Assembly (NCBI RefSeq): GCF_009915685.1
Contig: NZ_JAABLP010000005.1
DNA from: Pannonibacter tanglangensis
Lineage (GTDB): Bacteria; Pseudomonadota; Alphaproteobacteria; Rhizobiales; Stappiaceae
Strand: one strand, 5' to 3'
DNA length: 64,000 bases
Shown here: positions 25,357 through 33,800 of the stretch, in pieces
Numbering within the stretch: position 1 is the stretch's first letter
Layout: each line of letters opens with the position of its first letter
Translations under genes and position numbers: made by a program
Notes under the pieces: generated by a model
Databases searched by the model: none
What the model was told of the DNA's origin: nothing
What the model saw: only the letters and a program-made list of their open reading frames with translations

Positions 25357-25734
25357 CTAGGGGCGGGGGACGTGCGCGCCCGTTGCCGTGTCCGTGCCGA
25401 GATAGCCGTATCCCGCTGCCTTCCATGCACTGAACCCGCCGCCGACATGGCGGACGTGGGAGAACCCTGCCTCGATGCAGCGCTCCGCCATGCGCCGCGA
25501 GCGCATGCCCGAGCCGCAGATCAGCACGACGGGTCGCGCCCCGCCCTCCGGCAGGCGGGCCGGATCGAAATCCGAGACCGGTGCCAGAAGCGCGCCGGCC
25601 ACATGCTCGAACCCGTATTCCGCCGGGGTTCGCACGTCGATCAGCACGATGTCATTGGCGAGATGCAGCGCATGCGCTTCCTCGACATCAAGCGTTTCGA
25701 GGACGGCGGTTCCGATGGTTTCGCGGGTGGACAT
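25357..25734 (-). CDS. Single-domain rhodanese-like sulfurtransferase
   Basis: 125 residues. IDVRTPAEYGFEHVAGALL and the active-site loop ICGSGMRSRRMAE with its catalytic Cys define a rhodanese fold; GFSHVRHVGGGFSAWKAAGY closes it. It probably moves persulfide sulfur between thiols. No signal peptide, so cytosolic. Its promoter carries the same palindrome found before the sulfur operon at 28725, so the two are probably co-regulated in sulfide or persulfide handling. Confidence 0.92.
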   Translation of the reverse strand: MSTRETIGTAVLETLDVEEAHALHLANDIVLIDVRTPAEYGFEHVAGALLAPVSDFDPARLPEGGARPVVLICGSGMRSRRMAERCIEAGFSHVRHVGGGFSAWKAAGYGYLGTDTATGAHVPRP

Positions 25735-25750
25735 GCAGGCTCTCCGGGTC

Positions 25751-25792
25751 TGGTTTCATTATTTCATATACTTGAAACCAAGGCGGATGCAA
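25751..25792 (-). promoter_or_regulatory. Rhodanese promoter with palindromic operator
   Basis: On the minus strand TTGCAT (25787-25792), 16 bases, TATATG (25765-25770). The -10 lies inside the palindrome TTTCA-N6-TGAAA (25762-25777), which is nested in a longer TGGTTTCA/TGAAACCA repeat (25751-25780). Written as TTTC-N8-GAAA it resembles the site type of sulfide-responsive ArsR-family repressors. The same TTTCA-N6-TGAAA occurs at 28617-28632. Confidence 0.7.
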
Positions 25793-25963
25793 GCCGTCGA
25801 CCGCAGCCGTGCGCCGGGGCCCCGCCGCCGGTCAGCCGGCCCGAGGCTGCGGCCTTTCCCGCCAGCCGCGAAAAAACGCCCTTACGTCAACCTGCTGTCA
25901 CATGCGCGTTGCCGCCTGCCCGTAAACAGACCGCGCGTGGAACCCCGATTCGAGACGCTTCAG

Positions 25964-26410
25964 ATGCGCACTGCCACGGTTCTCTTCGTCTGCCCGGACA
26001 ATGCCCTGCTGGGTCCGCTGGCGGAAGCCTATCTCAATGCCATCGGGGGCAACCGGATCAGGGCCTTTTCGGCTGGTCCCGCGCCCACCGAGAGCCTGCA
26101 TCCGGCGGCCCTCCGCCTGCTCTCGGACCACGGGCTCGCGCATGGCGGCCTGATGCCGAAGAGCTGGGACATCTTCCTGCTGCCGCATGCGCCGCAGCCG
26201 GACCGCGTGGTGGCGCTCACCACGTCGGTTGCCTCGGCGCAGCCGCACTGGCGCGGCAGCCCGCGTCAGACCCTGTGGGAAATCACCTCGGGGGCCCTGA
26301 CCGCCAGTCCTGCGGCCTGTGCAGAGTATTTCCGGCGCATCCGCCAGTGCATCGACCGCATCGTGCAGGATCCGGCCCTGCCCGGCGACGCGCTGCTGCG
26401 ACGCGCCTGA
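25964..26410 (+). CDS. ArsC/LMW-phosphatase-like protein with a degenerate P-loop
   Basis: 148 residues from ATG 25964. The start VLFVCPDNALLGPLAEAYLN aligns with the P-loop of low-molecular-weight phosphatases and ArsC thioredoxin-type arsenate reductases (C-x5-R-S), but the essential Arg is Leu and the following Ser is Gly; the Cys is kept. Later blocks (SAGPAP, a HPAALRLLSDHG segment, the acidic-loop region missing its Asp-Pro) also fit the fold. It is therefore probably not an active phosphatase; a binding or thiol role is possible. It lies between the rhodanese and sulfur operons. Confidence 0.7.
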   Translation: MRTATVLFVCPDNALLGPLAEAYLNAIGGNRIRAFSAGPAPTESLHPAALRLLSDHGLAHGGLMPKSWDIFLLPHAPQPDRVVALTTSVASAQPHWRGSPRQTLWEITSGALTASPAACAEYFRRIRQCIDRIVQDPALPGDALLRRA

Positions 26411-26594
26411 TGGCCAGGCCCGCCCGGGACCGGCCACCATGCACTTTAGTGAAACCTTCGTGTGCTACATACCTGTTGAGCCCCCGCCGGGCTGCCTATA
26501 TGCAGGCAGCGACAGGAGAGGACCGGCCTGGACGCGCAGTTTCTGAGCGTGTTGCAGGACGTTCCTGCGCCCGGCCTACGCATGGACACAGGAC

Positions 26595-28616
26595 TTGACC
26601 GAGTATCTGAACCAGATCGTGACGTTCCTGGGAGAAAACCCGGAGCTCGCAGGCTTCATCGTGTTCCTGATCGCGATGGGCGAAGCCCTGTTCATCGTCG
26701 GCCTGTTCGTTCCGAGCACGGTCGTGCTGGTCGGTGCCGGCGCGCTGGTGGGCCTCGGCAAGCTTGACGCCTGGACCATCTTCATCTGGACGACCCTCGG
26801 CGCCATTGCCGGCGATGCGATCTCCTACTGGGTGGGCAGCATCTACAAGGACAGGCTGCGCGGGCTCTGGCCATTGTCGCGCTATCCCGCCCTGATGGAG
26901 CAGGGCGAAGCCTTTTTCCGCAAGCATGGCGGCAAGAGCGTCTTCATCGGACGTTTCGTGCCGGGCGTGAAGTCGATCGTGCCGGGCATCGCCGGCATGG
27001 CCGGCATGAATGTCTGGTACTTCACCTTCGTCAACGTCACCTCGGCCATTGCCTGGTCCATCGTCCATCTCGGTCCCGGGTTCCTGGCGGGAACGGTCCT
27101 GAGCGCGATCGGCGAGGTCTCCGGCCGTCTGGCGATGGTGCTGGGCGGGCTCTGCGTCATCCTGTTCGTCATCGTCATGCTCGGCCGCTGGCTCATCCAG
27201 ATCGTCATGCCGCTGTTCCCGGGCACCCATGCGGCGGTGGTCGGCTGGTTCGCCCGCCGACCCGACCGCCTGTCCCAGTGGGTGGCGCGCACCTTCGATC
27301 CGGAGCATCCCCGGTCGGTCGGCATGCTGGCTTCGGTGGCCATCCTGCTGGTCACCATGCCGAGCTTCTTCTGGCTGGTGAGCGAGGTCGGCCCCGGCGA
27401 CAGCTTCGTCCAGGCCGACGTGGCGATCCGCAACCTGTTCGACACCCTGCGCACACCGATCGGTGACCAGATCCTCGTTCCGGTCACGATGCTGGGCGAT
27501 GGCTTCATCATCTTCCTGCTCAGCGTGGTGGTGGCCGGCTACCTGTTCTTCCGCAAGGCGTGGCGCCGCGCCACCGGGTTCCTGATCGCCATGGCAGGCA
27601 CGGCGCTTTTCGTGCCGCTGATGAAGTCGATCGTCCTGCGGTCCCGGCCGATGGAACTGGGAGACGGCGTGCATGGCTACGCCTTCCCCTCCGGCCATGC
27701 CACGCTGACGACCGTGCTCTTCGGCATCATCGCGGTGCTGATTGCCCATGACCGCCCGGCCTGGGCCAAGGCGGGCGTGTTCACGGTCACGGCGATCTAT
27801 GTCCTGACCATGGGCTTCTCGCGGGTCTATCTCGGGGTTCACTGGACCACGGACGTGGTCGCGGGCCTGCTGTTCGGCACCGCCATGGTCTCCGTCTTTG
27901 CCTTCGTCTTCGGCTCGATCCGCAACGAGAAGGTGGGGCGCGGCGTGCTGGCCGGCATTGTCGCTCTTGCCCTCACCGGCATCGGCACCTGGCACATCAC
28001 GCAGAACCTGCCGGCCCAGCTCGTCCGCTACAGCCCCGTGTCGCAGGAAGAGACCCTGTCCGAGGCCGACTGGCTGGCCCGTGGCTGGTCCGTCGTCTCC
28101 GGTCGCCGCATCGGCCTCAACGGCGAGTTCTCCGAACCGCTGGTGCTGCAATATGCCGGTCAGCTCGACCGCCTTGCCGCGACGCTCGAGGCGCAGGGCT
28201 GGAGCCGCCCCCCGGGCTGGTCGGTCAAGTCTGCCGCCGGGTTCGTGGAGGGCAAGACCGGTCCGGAGGATCTTCCCACCTTGCCGCGCACCCACAACGG
28301 CCGCTATGCCGCCCTGGCGCTGATGCGGGACGAGCCGGAGGCCGACGCGACCGGCAAGCGCTGGGTGCTGCGTCTGTGGCCCACCAGCTACGTCATCGAG
28401 GCGGATGGCCAGCAGCGCACGCTCTACACCGGCAGTCTGCTGCGCGAGGAGATCCTGCATCCGCTCGGCGAGTTCTCCAGCCCGAAGATCGACCTGCAGG
28501 CGCCCACGCTGGCCGACAATCCGGTGGCAACGCTGCCCGGAGCCGAGGTGCGCACGCGCCCGGACGGAACCCAGACGGTCCTGCTCCGCGACCTGCCGGC
28601 CGTAACCGGACAATAG
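26595..28616 (+). CDS. DedA-PAP2-LssY three-module membrane protein
   Basis: 673 residues from TTG 26595; GTG 26616 is an alternative, since neither has a clear ribosome-binding site. Residues 1-200 are a DedA/SNARE-associated domain (ENPELAGFIVFLIAMGEAL, then GKSVFIGRFVPGVKSIVPG). Residues about 230-450 form a PAP2 phosphatase, with KSIVLRSRP, YAFPSGHATLTTVLFG and SRVYLGVHWTTDVVAG giving the three catalytic motifs. The last ~200 residues match the LssY C-terminal region. It presumably dephosphorylates an undecaprenyl- or glycerolipid-phosphate at the inner membrane. The same three-module order is known in other Proteobacteria. Confidence 0.88.
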   Translation: MTEYLNQIVTFLGENPELAGFIVFLIAMGEALFIVGLFVPSTVVLVGAGALVGLGKLDAWTIFIWTTLGAIAGDAISYWVGSIYKDRLRGLWPLSRYPALMEQGEAFFRKHGGKSVFIGRFVPGVKSIVPGIAGMAGMNVWYFTFVNVTSAIAWSIVHLGPGFLAGTVLSAIGEVSGRLAMVLGGLCVILFVIVMLGRWLIQIVMPLFPGTHAAVVGWFARRPDRLSQWVARTFDPEHPRSVGMLASVAILLVTMPSFFWLVSEVGPGDSFVQADVAIRNLFDTLRTPIGDQILVPVTMLGDGFIIFLLSVVVAGYLFFRKAWRRATGFLIAMAGTALFVPLMKSIVLRSRPMELGDGVHGYAFPSGHATLTTVLFGIIAVLIAHDRPAWAKAGVFTVTAIYVLTMGFSRVYLGVHWTTDVVAGLLFGTAMVSVFAFVFGSIRNEKVGRGVLAGIVALALTGIGTWHITQNLPAQLVRYSPVSQEETLSEADWLARGWSVVSGRRIGLNGEFSEPLVLQYAGQLDRLAATLEAQGWSRPPGWSVKSAAGFVEGKTGPEDLPTLPRTHNGRYAALALMRDEPEADATGKRWVLRLWPTSYVIEADGQQRTLYTGSLLREEILHPLGEFSSPKIDLQAPTLADNPVATLPGAEVRTRPDGTQTVLLRDLPAVTGQ

Positions 28617-28632
28617 TTTCACTTTTTTGAAA
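28617..28632 (+). promoter_or_regulatory. Operator-like palindrome TTTCACTTTTTTGAAA
   Basis: TTTCA-N6-TGAAA, starting one base after the stop of the previous gene and ending 7 bases before the -35 of the sulfur operon. It is the same palindrome as at 25762-25777 before the rhodanese gene. Confidence 0.65.
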
Positions 28633-28639
28633 ATAAGCC

Positions 28640-28681
28640 TTGGCGACCGGCTGCGCGCTTCGTATATTCAAATCCATGAAA
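28640..28681 (+). promoter_or_regulatory. Promoter of the sulfur operon with a second operator half-match
   Basis: TTGGCG (28640-28645), 17 bases, TATATT (28663-28668): a good sigma70 promoter. ATTC-N8-GAAA (28666-28681) overlaps the -10, so a repressor bound here would block it. A GCCTGCC-C-GGCAGGC hairpin (28682-28696) lies in the leader, and ACGAGGG precedes the first ATG. Confidence 0.7.
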
Positions 28682-28724
28682 GCCTGCCCGGCAGGCTTGC
28701 CACGCGTCTGACGAGGGTGCCACG

Positions 28725-29156
28725 ATGCCAACCGAATTCACCCCGCTGCTGTCCCTGGCAGGCGGTCTGCTCATCGGTCTCGCCGCCGTTCTGCTGATGG
28801 CCGTGCATGGCCGCATTGCCGGGATTACCGGCATTCTCGGAGGCCTGCTGCCAGGCTCCGGCGAGGCCGATCCGGGCTGGCGGGCCGGCTTCCTGCTCGG
28901 CATGATCGCCGCGCCGTCCGTCCTGCTGCTCGCCACCGGCGCCATGCCGGCAGTCGAGGTTCCCGTTTCCACGCTCGCCCTTGTCGCCGGCGGCTTCCTG
29001 GTCGGCCTCGGGGCGACCTTCGGCTCCGGCTGCACCAGCGGTCACGGCGTCTGCGGCCTGTCGCGGCTGTCTGCCCGCTCGATCGCCGCCACCCTGACCT
29101 TCATGGCCACCGGTGGAATCACCGTCTTTCTCGTCCGTCACGTGTTCGGAGGTTGA
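28725..29156 (+). CDS. YeeE/YedE-family sulfur transporter half (PmpA-like)
   Basis: 143 residues with four hydrophobic helices. The conserved block GLGATFGSGCTSGHGVCGLSR carries the Cys residues thought to relay sulfur in this family (thiosulfate/sulfur permeases such as TsuA). It is half the length of full YeeE proteins; the other half is the next gene, 3 bases downstream. The pair matches the PmpA/PmpB subunits found with BigR-controlled sulfide detoxification operons. First gene of the operon. Confidence 0.9.
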   Translation: MPTEFTPLLSLAGGLLIGLAAVLLMAVHGRIAGITGILGGLLPGSGEADPGWRAGFLLGMIAAPSVLLLATGAMPAVEVPVSTLALVAGGFLVGLGATFGSGCTSGHGVCGLSRLSARSIAATLTFMATGGITVFLVRHVFGG

Positions 29157-29159
29157 GCC

Positions 29160-29609
29160 ATGCGCAGTCTGTCCGCGTTCCTCATCGGTCTGCTGTTCGG
29201 CCTCGGCATCCTGCTGGCCGGCATGGCCAATCCGGCCAAGGTTCTGAACTTCTTCGACATCGCCGGCACCTGGGATCCGAGCCTCGCCTTCGTCATGGGG
29301 GGCGCCCTGATGGTGACCGCCATCGGCTACCGGCTGGTCTTCCGCACCGGCCAGCCGCTGCTGGCGCCGCGCTTCTTGGTGCCGACGCGCAAGGATCTCG
29401 ACCTGCGCCTGATCGGCGGAGCGGCTGTGTTCGGCATCGGCTGGGGCCTGTCCGGCTTCTGCCCGGGCGGGCTGGTCCCGGCGCTGGGCACCGGCGAGAC
29501 CGCACCGCTGATCGCCTTTGCGGCCGTCGTCGCGGGCATGCTGGCTGCGCGCCTGATCGGCATGCTGCAGGCCCGCCAGAAACTGGCTCCCGACGCCCGC
29601 CCCTCCTGA
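29160..29609 (+). CDS. YeeE/YedE-family sulfur transporter half (PmpB-like)
   Basis: 149 residues, four helices. FGLGILLAGMANPAKVLNFF and GWGLSGFCPGGLVPALGTGE, the latter with the conserved Cys, match the DUF6691/PmpB half. It presumably pairs with the preceding product to form one sulfur-compound channel in the inner membrane. The spacing of 3 bases indicates translational coupling. The persulfide-dioxygenase-like gene follows 10 bases later. Confidence 0.9.
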   Translation: MRSLSAFLIGLLFGLGILLAGMANPAKVLNFFDIAGTWDPSLAFVMGGALMVTAIGYRLVFRTGQPLLAPRFLVPTRKDLDLRLIGGAAVFGIGWGLSGFCPGGLVPALGTGETAPLIAFAAVVAGMLAARLIGMLQARQKLAPDARPS

Positions 29610-29619
29610 GGAGACCCGC

Positions 29620-30513
29620 ATGAGCACGCAGTCCTTTCCCGTGAACATGGCGGTGACACCCGAGGTCACCGCCTTCTTCGACCCGGCCACCAACACGATC
29701 AGCTATGTCGTCAAGGATCCCGGGTCCAATGCCTGCGCCGTCGTCGACAGCGTCATGGACATCGACTATGCCGCCGGCCGCATCACCTACGACTCCGCCG
29801 ACCGGATCATCGCCTTCATCCGCGAGCAGGGCCTCAGCCTCGAGTGGCTCATCGAGACCCATGTCCATGCCGACCACCTGTCCGGAGCCCCCTACATCCA
29901 GGGCAAGCTCGGCGGCAGGATCGGCATCGGCGACCGCATCACGGTCGTGCAGGAGACCTTCGGCAAGATCTTCAATGAAGGCACCGAGTTCCAGCGCGAC
30001 GGGAGCCAGTTCGACCGCCTGTTTGCCGACGGCGACACCTACAGCATCGGCGGCATGTCCTGCTTTGTCCTCTATACGCCCGGCCACACGCCGGCGTGCA
30101 TGACCCATGTCATGGGCAATGCCGCCTTTGTCGGCGACACGCTGTTCATGCCGGATGGCGGCTCGGCCCGCGCCGATTTTCCCGGCGGCGATGCCGGCAC
30201 GCTGTATGACTCGATCCAGAAGGTCCTGTCCCTGCCGGACGACATGCGCCTGTTCATGTGCCACGATTACGGCCCGAACGGTCGCGACATCCAGTGGGAG
30301 ACGACGGTTGGCGAGGAGAAGGCGCACAACATCCATGTCGGCGGCGGCAAGACGCGCGAGGAGTTCATCGCCTTCCGCACCGCCCGGGATGCCACGCTCG
30401 ACATGCCCAAGCTGATCATCCCGTCGCTGCAGGTGAACATGCGTGCCGGCCAGCTTCCGCCCAAGGACGAGAGCGGCCGCACGTTCCTCAAGGTGCCGAT
30501 CAACGGTCTCTGA
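29620..30513 (+). CDS. Persulfide dioxygenase-like MBL-fold protein (Blh/ETHE1 type)
   Basis: 297 residues. Metal ligands are visible: THVHADHLSGA (HxHxDH), YTPGHTPACMTH, and FVGDTLFMPDGGSARADFPG, followed by FMCHDYGPNGR. The GTARCDFPGG-like segment is typical of ETHE1 and Blh proteins, mononuclear iron enzymes that oxidise glutathione persulfide to sulfite. Together with the two transporter halves it forms the core of a sulfide-detoxification operon, but no BigR-type repressor gene is present in the window. Confidence 0.9.
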   Translation: MSTQSFPVNMAVTPEVTAFFDPATNTISYVVKDPGSNACAVVDSVMDIDYAAGRITYDSADRIIAFIREQGLSLEWLIETHVHADHLSGAPYIQGKLGGRIGIGDRITVVQETFGKIFNEGTEFQRDGSQFDRLFADGDTYSIGGMSCFVLYTPGHTPACMTHVMGNAAFVGDTLFMPDGGSARADFPGGDAGTLYDSIQKVLSLPDDMRLFMCHDYGPNGRDIQWETTVGEEKAHNIHVGGGKTREEFIAFRTARDATLDMPKLIIPSLQVNMRAGQLPPKDESGRTFLKVPINGL

Positions 30514-30681
30514 CCTGCGCCGCCCGCTTGCGGCGCCGCGCAAAAGCTGCACGATCCCGAAAGGACCGGCTTCGCCCGCCGGGCCGCGTCTCCCCTTCGG
30601 AGGGCGGCGGCCAGCGGGCGGGTGCCGTTCTGCTCAGCCTGCCGGTGGCGCAGATCCGGTTCCAGGAAGGCCTTCCCCATC

Positions 30682-32466
30682 ATGACGTCGCTGCGGCGCT
30701 TCTTTCCGATCCTCGACTGGGCCGGCACCTACAGCCGGGACACGGCGGCCAACGACCTGATCGCTGCGGTCATCGTCACCATCATGCTGATCCCGCAGTC
30801 GCTGGCCTATGCGCTTCTGGCGGGCCTGCCGGCGGAAGTCGGGCTCTATGCCTCCATCCTGCCGCTCGTCGCCTATGCCATCTTCGGCACCAGCCGGGCG
30901 CTGGCGGTCGGCCCGGTCGCCGTGGTGTCGCTCATGACGGCCTCAGCCGTCGGCGAGCTCGCCGCCCAGGGCACACCGGAGTATCTCGGCGCGGCCATCG
31001 CCCTTGCCCTGCTCTCGGGCCTGATGCTGGTGGCCATGGGCCTGTTCCGGCTCGGGTTTCTCGCCAATCTCCTCTCCCATCCGGTGATCTCGGGCTTCAT
31101 CACCGCCTCCGGCCTGCTCATCGCCGCCAGCCAGCTGAAGCACATCCTCGGCATCAGGGCCGACGGCCAGACGCTGGTGGAGATCGCCGTCGCGCTGGTT
31201 CGCCACATCGGCGAGACCAACCTGATCACGCTGGCCATCGGCGTGACGGCAACCGCCTTCCTCTTCTGGGTCCGCAAGGGCCTCAAGCCCCTGCTTCTCT
31301 CGGCGGGCCTGCACCCGCGCCTCGCCGACAGCCTGGCCAAGGCCGGTCCGGTCGTTGCCGTGGCGGCCACCACCCTGGCTGCAACGCTTTTCAGTCTCGG
31401 CGCGCAGGGCGTGAAGCTTGTCGGCGACATCCCGACCGGGTTGCCGATGCCGACCCTGCCGCCGCTCGATCCCGCGCTGTGGCTGCAGCTGGCGGGCCCG
31501 GCGCTGCTCATCTCCGTCGTCGGCTTCGTGGAATCCGTTTCCGTGGCGCAGACCCTGGCGGCCAAGAAGCGCCAGCGCATCGTCCCGGACCAGGAACTGA
31601 TCGGCCTCGGAGCAGCCAACATCGCCTCGGCGGTCTCCGGCGGCTATCCGGTGACCGGTGGCTTCGCCCGCTCGGTGGTGAACTTCGATGCGGGCGCCGC
31701 GACCCCTGCCGCCGGAGCCTTCACCGCCGTCGGCATCGCGCTGGCAACCCTGTTCCTGACCCCGCTGCTGGCCAACCTGCCGCAGGCGACGCTGGCGGCC
31801 ACCATCATCGTCGCGGTGCTGTCGCTGGTGGACTTCAAGGCCATCCGCCGGACCTACATCTATTCCCGCAGTGACTTTGCGGCCATGGCGGCCACCATCC
31901 TGGTCACGCTCGGCGTCGGTGTCGAGGCTGGCATCACCTCGGGCGTGGTCCTGTCGGTGCTGCTCTATCTCTTCCGCACCAGCCGGCCGCACATGGCCGT
32001 GGTCGGCATCGTTCCCGGCACCGAGCATTTCCGCAACGTGCAGCGGCACAAGGTCCTGACCGGCCGCACCGTGCTGAGCGTGCGTGTCGATGAAAGCCTG
32101 TACTTCGCCAACAGCCGCTATCTGGAGGACCGCATCCTCGGCCTGGTCGCGGAGCGGCCGGCGATCCGGCATGTCGTGCTGATGTGCCCGGCCGTCAATG
32201 TCATCGACGCCAGCGCGTTCGAGACGCTCGAGGAGCTGAACCAGCGGCTCAAGGATTCCGGCGTCAGCCTGCATCTGTCGGAAGTGAAGGGGCCGGTCAT
32301 GGACCGCCTGCAGCGCACCGACTTTCTGGAGCACCTGACCGGTCAGGTCTTCCTGACCCAGTATCAGGCCTTCTGCACCCTTGATCCGCAGACGGCGCAT
32401 GTGGCGGAATCGCGCAATCCGAAACAGGCGGCCACGAGCGATCTCTGGAGCGGTCCGGAAATCTGA
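30682..32466 (+). CDS. SulP-family anion transporter with STAS domain
   Basis: 594 residues from ATG 30682, with AGGAAGG about 12 bases upstream (a GTG 20 codons earlier is unlikely). About 11 membrane helices; the family blocks are PQSLAYALLAGLPAEVGLYA, GFVESVSVAQ and SGGYPVTGGFARSVVNFDAG. A cytoplasmic STAS domain (about 460-560) has CPAVNVIDASAFETLEELN. It is probably a sulfate or bicarbonate symporter. In the context of the sulfur operon, 168 bases downstream of the MBL gene, export or uptake of sulfate or sulfite is the likelier role. Whether it shares the operon is uncertain. Confidence 0.9.
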   Translation: MTSLRRFFPILDWAGTYSRDTAANDLIAAVIVTIMLIPQSLAYALLAGLPAEVGLYASILPLVAYAIFGTSRALAVGPVAVVSLMTASAVGELAAQGTPEYLGAAIALALLSGLMLVAMGLFRLGFLANLLSHPVISGFITASGLLIAASQLKHILGIRADGQTLVEIAVALVRHIGETNLITLAIGVTATAFLFWVRKGLKPLLLSAGLHPRLADSLAKAGPVVAVAATTLAATLFSLGAQGVKLVGDIPTGLPMPTLPPLDPALWLQLAGPALLISVVGFVESVSVAQTLAAKKRQRIVPDQELIGLGAANIASAVSGGYPVTGGFARSVVNFDAGAATPAAGAFTAVGIALATLFLTPLLANLPQATLAATIIVAVLSLVDFKAIRRTYIYSRSDFAAMAATILVTLGVGVEAGITSGVVLSVLLYLFRTSRPHMAVVGIVPGTEHFRNVQRHKVLTGRTVLSVRVDESLYFANSRYLEDRILGLVAERPAIRHVVLMCPAVNVIDASAFETLEELNQRLKDSGVSLHLSEVKGPVMDRLQRTDFLEHLTGQVFLTQYQAFCTLDPQTAHVAESRNPKQAATSDLWSGPEI

Positions 32467-32592
32467 TCCGGTCCGTTGCCCATCCCCCGGTTCCCATCCC
32501 TCTCGTCCCCATCCCCCTCGTCCGACGTCCGGGCCGCGCCGGCCGAAGCCGCCCGGCTTGCTTTTCCCGGCGTCGGCGGGCAAGGGAAGATC

Positions 32593-33693
32593 ATGACCGT
32601 CCGCGACCCACGATCTCCCTCCGCCGGCGGCGCAGAGCCTGCGCCCGGGCTGCGCCATCGCCTCGTGTCCGGCGGCAGCAGCGGCCTGCTTGTCGTGGTC
32701 TATTCGCAGGTGCGGGTGCCGGACGGCAAGTTCGGTCTGGAGCGGATGTTCTCCGCGACCCGTCACGCCTGCCTATTCCTCAACGACACGCGCAACGGCT
32801 GGTATCTGGGCCAGGAGGCGGCCATCGACGCCGCCATCGCGGCGGCCATCGACGTGGTCCGCCCCATGCGCATCCTTCACTACGGCGCCTCGATGGGCGG
32901 ATACGCCGCGCTGGTCACCGGCCTGCGCCGGGGTGACGGGGCGATCCACGCCTTCGGGCCTGAGCTGGAGCTGGGCCGGCCCGGCAGCCAGAGCGCGCTC
33001 TATGGCCTGCCCCATCCCGGCACCCCGGCCGGGGCGCTGGCGCTGGACCCAGCCCTTGACGGGTTGCGGCGGGAGCTTGCCCATGCCGTCCATCTCTATT
33101 TCGGGCACCTCGATCCGGTCGATAGCGCCGGGGTCGCGCGGGTCCTGGCGCAGGGACTGGGCGGCCGGCTGTTCGATCTCGCCTCCTGCCACGCCAGCCA
33201 TGACCACCTCTACACGCTGAACGTCATTCGCAAGATCACCCGCACCTTCGACCGCGATCCGGAAGACGAGCTGGCGGCGCGGGGCCTGATCCGGCCGTTG
33301 CCGCGCGCCTTTCACGCGGGCTTTGCGGCCGCCGGCGAGGCCTTTGCTGCCGGCGAACGGCTGACGCCTGGGCAGCTTGACGCGCTGGCCGCGCTCGCAC
33401 CGGGCCACGTCGGCCTGCTGCGGCTGCGGGCCGAGGCGGCCGCTGGCACCGGCGATCTTGCCCTCGCTGTTGACCTGATGCAGGCGGCGGAAGCGGCGAT
33501 CGACCAGGATCCGGCCTTGCACGGCCTGCCGAAGCGCTGGCGCAAGGATCTGCCGCTGGCCCGGGCCGGATGGATGCTGGCGCTCGGCCGGACGGAGGCA
33601 GCCCTTGCGCTGCTGGCCGACTGCCGCGAGACCTTCGGGCCGGACGAGCGCATCGACGCCTTGCGCGCGGCGGCCGAGACGGGGCGCGGCTGA
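32593..33693 (+). CDS. Alpha/beta-hydrolase-like protein with helical C-terminal repeat region
   Basis: 366 residues, with AAGGGAAG upstream of ATG 32593. The N-terminal part looks like an alpha/beta hydrolase: nucleophile elbow HYGASMGGYAALV, an Asp in YFGHLDPVD and a His cluster in SCHASHDHLYTLN. The last ~110 residues are helical and TPR-like (HVGLLRLRAEAAAGTGDLAL, then GWMLALGRTEAALALLADCR). I do not recognise the family. A capsule or sulfatase-like carbohydrate role is one guess, without evidence. It stands alone between the transporter and mmcB. Confidence 0.6.
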   Translation: MTVRDPRSPSAGGAEPAPGLRHRLVSGGSSGLLVVVYSQVRVPDGKFGLERMFSATRHACLFLNDTRNGWYLGQEAAIDAAIAAAIDVVRPMRILHYGASMGGYAALVTGLRRGDGAIHAFGPELELGRPGSQSALYGLPHPGTPAGALALDPALDGLRRELAHAVHLYFGHLDPVDSAGVARVLAQGLGGRLFDLASCHASHDHLYTLNVIRKITRTFDRDPEDELAARGLIRPLPRAFHAGFAAAGEAFAAGERLTPGQLDALAALAPGHVGLLRLRAEAAAGTGDLALAVDLMQAAEAAIDQDPALHGLPKRWRKDLPLARAGWMLALGRTEAALALLADCRETFGPDERIDALRAAAETGRG

Positions 33694-33776
33694 ACCACGC
33701 CGGGCATCTCTTGCCGAAACCGGAAAAATCCGAACAAGCTTGATAACAATTGCCGGGAACAGCGCTTGCTTTTTGC

Positions 33777-33791
33777 GAACGGGAAGGGAAC
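33777..33791 (+). promoter_or_regulatory. LexA (SOS) box upstream of mmcB
   Basis: GAACGGGAAGGGAAC, a perfect direct repeat GAAC-N7-GAAC, the alphaproteobacterial LexA site. It ends 9 bases before the mmcB ATG. Confidence 0.8.
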
Positions 33792-33800
33792 AAATAGGGA

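Noticed and set aside
29620..30513. MBL protein as a glyoxalase II
   Set aside because: The metal-ligand pattern and the GGSARADFPG segment fit the persulfide dioxygenase branch, and the neighbours handle sulfur.
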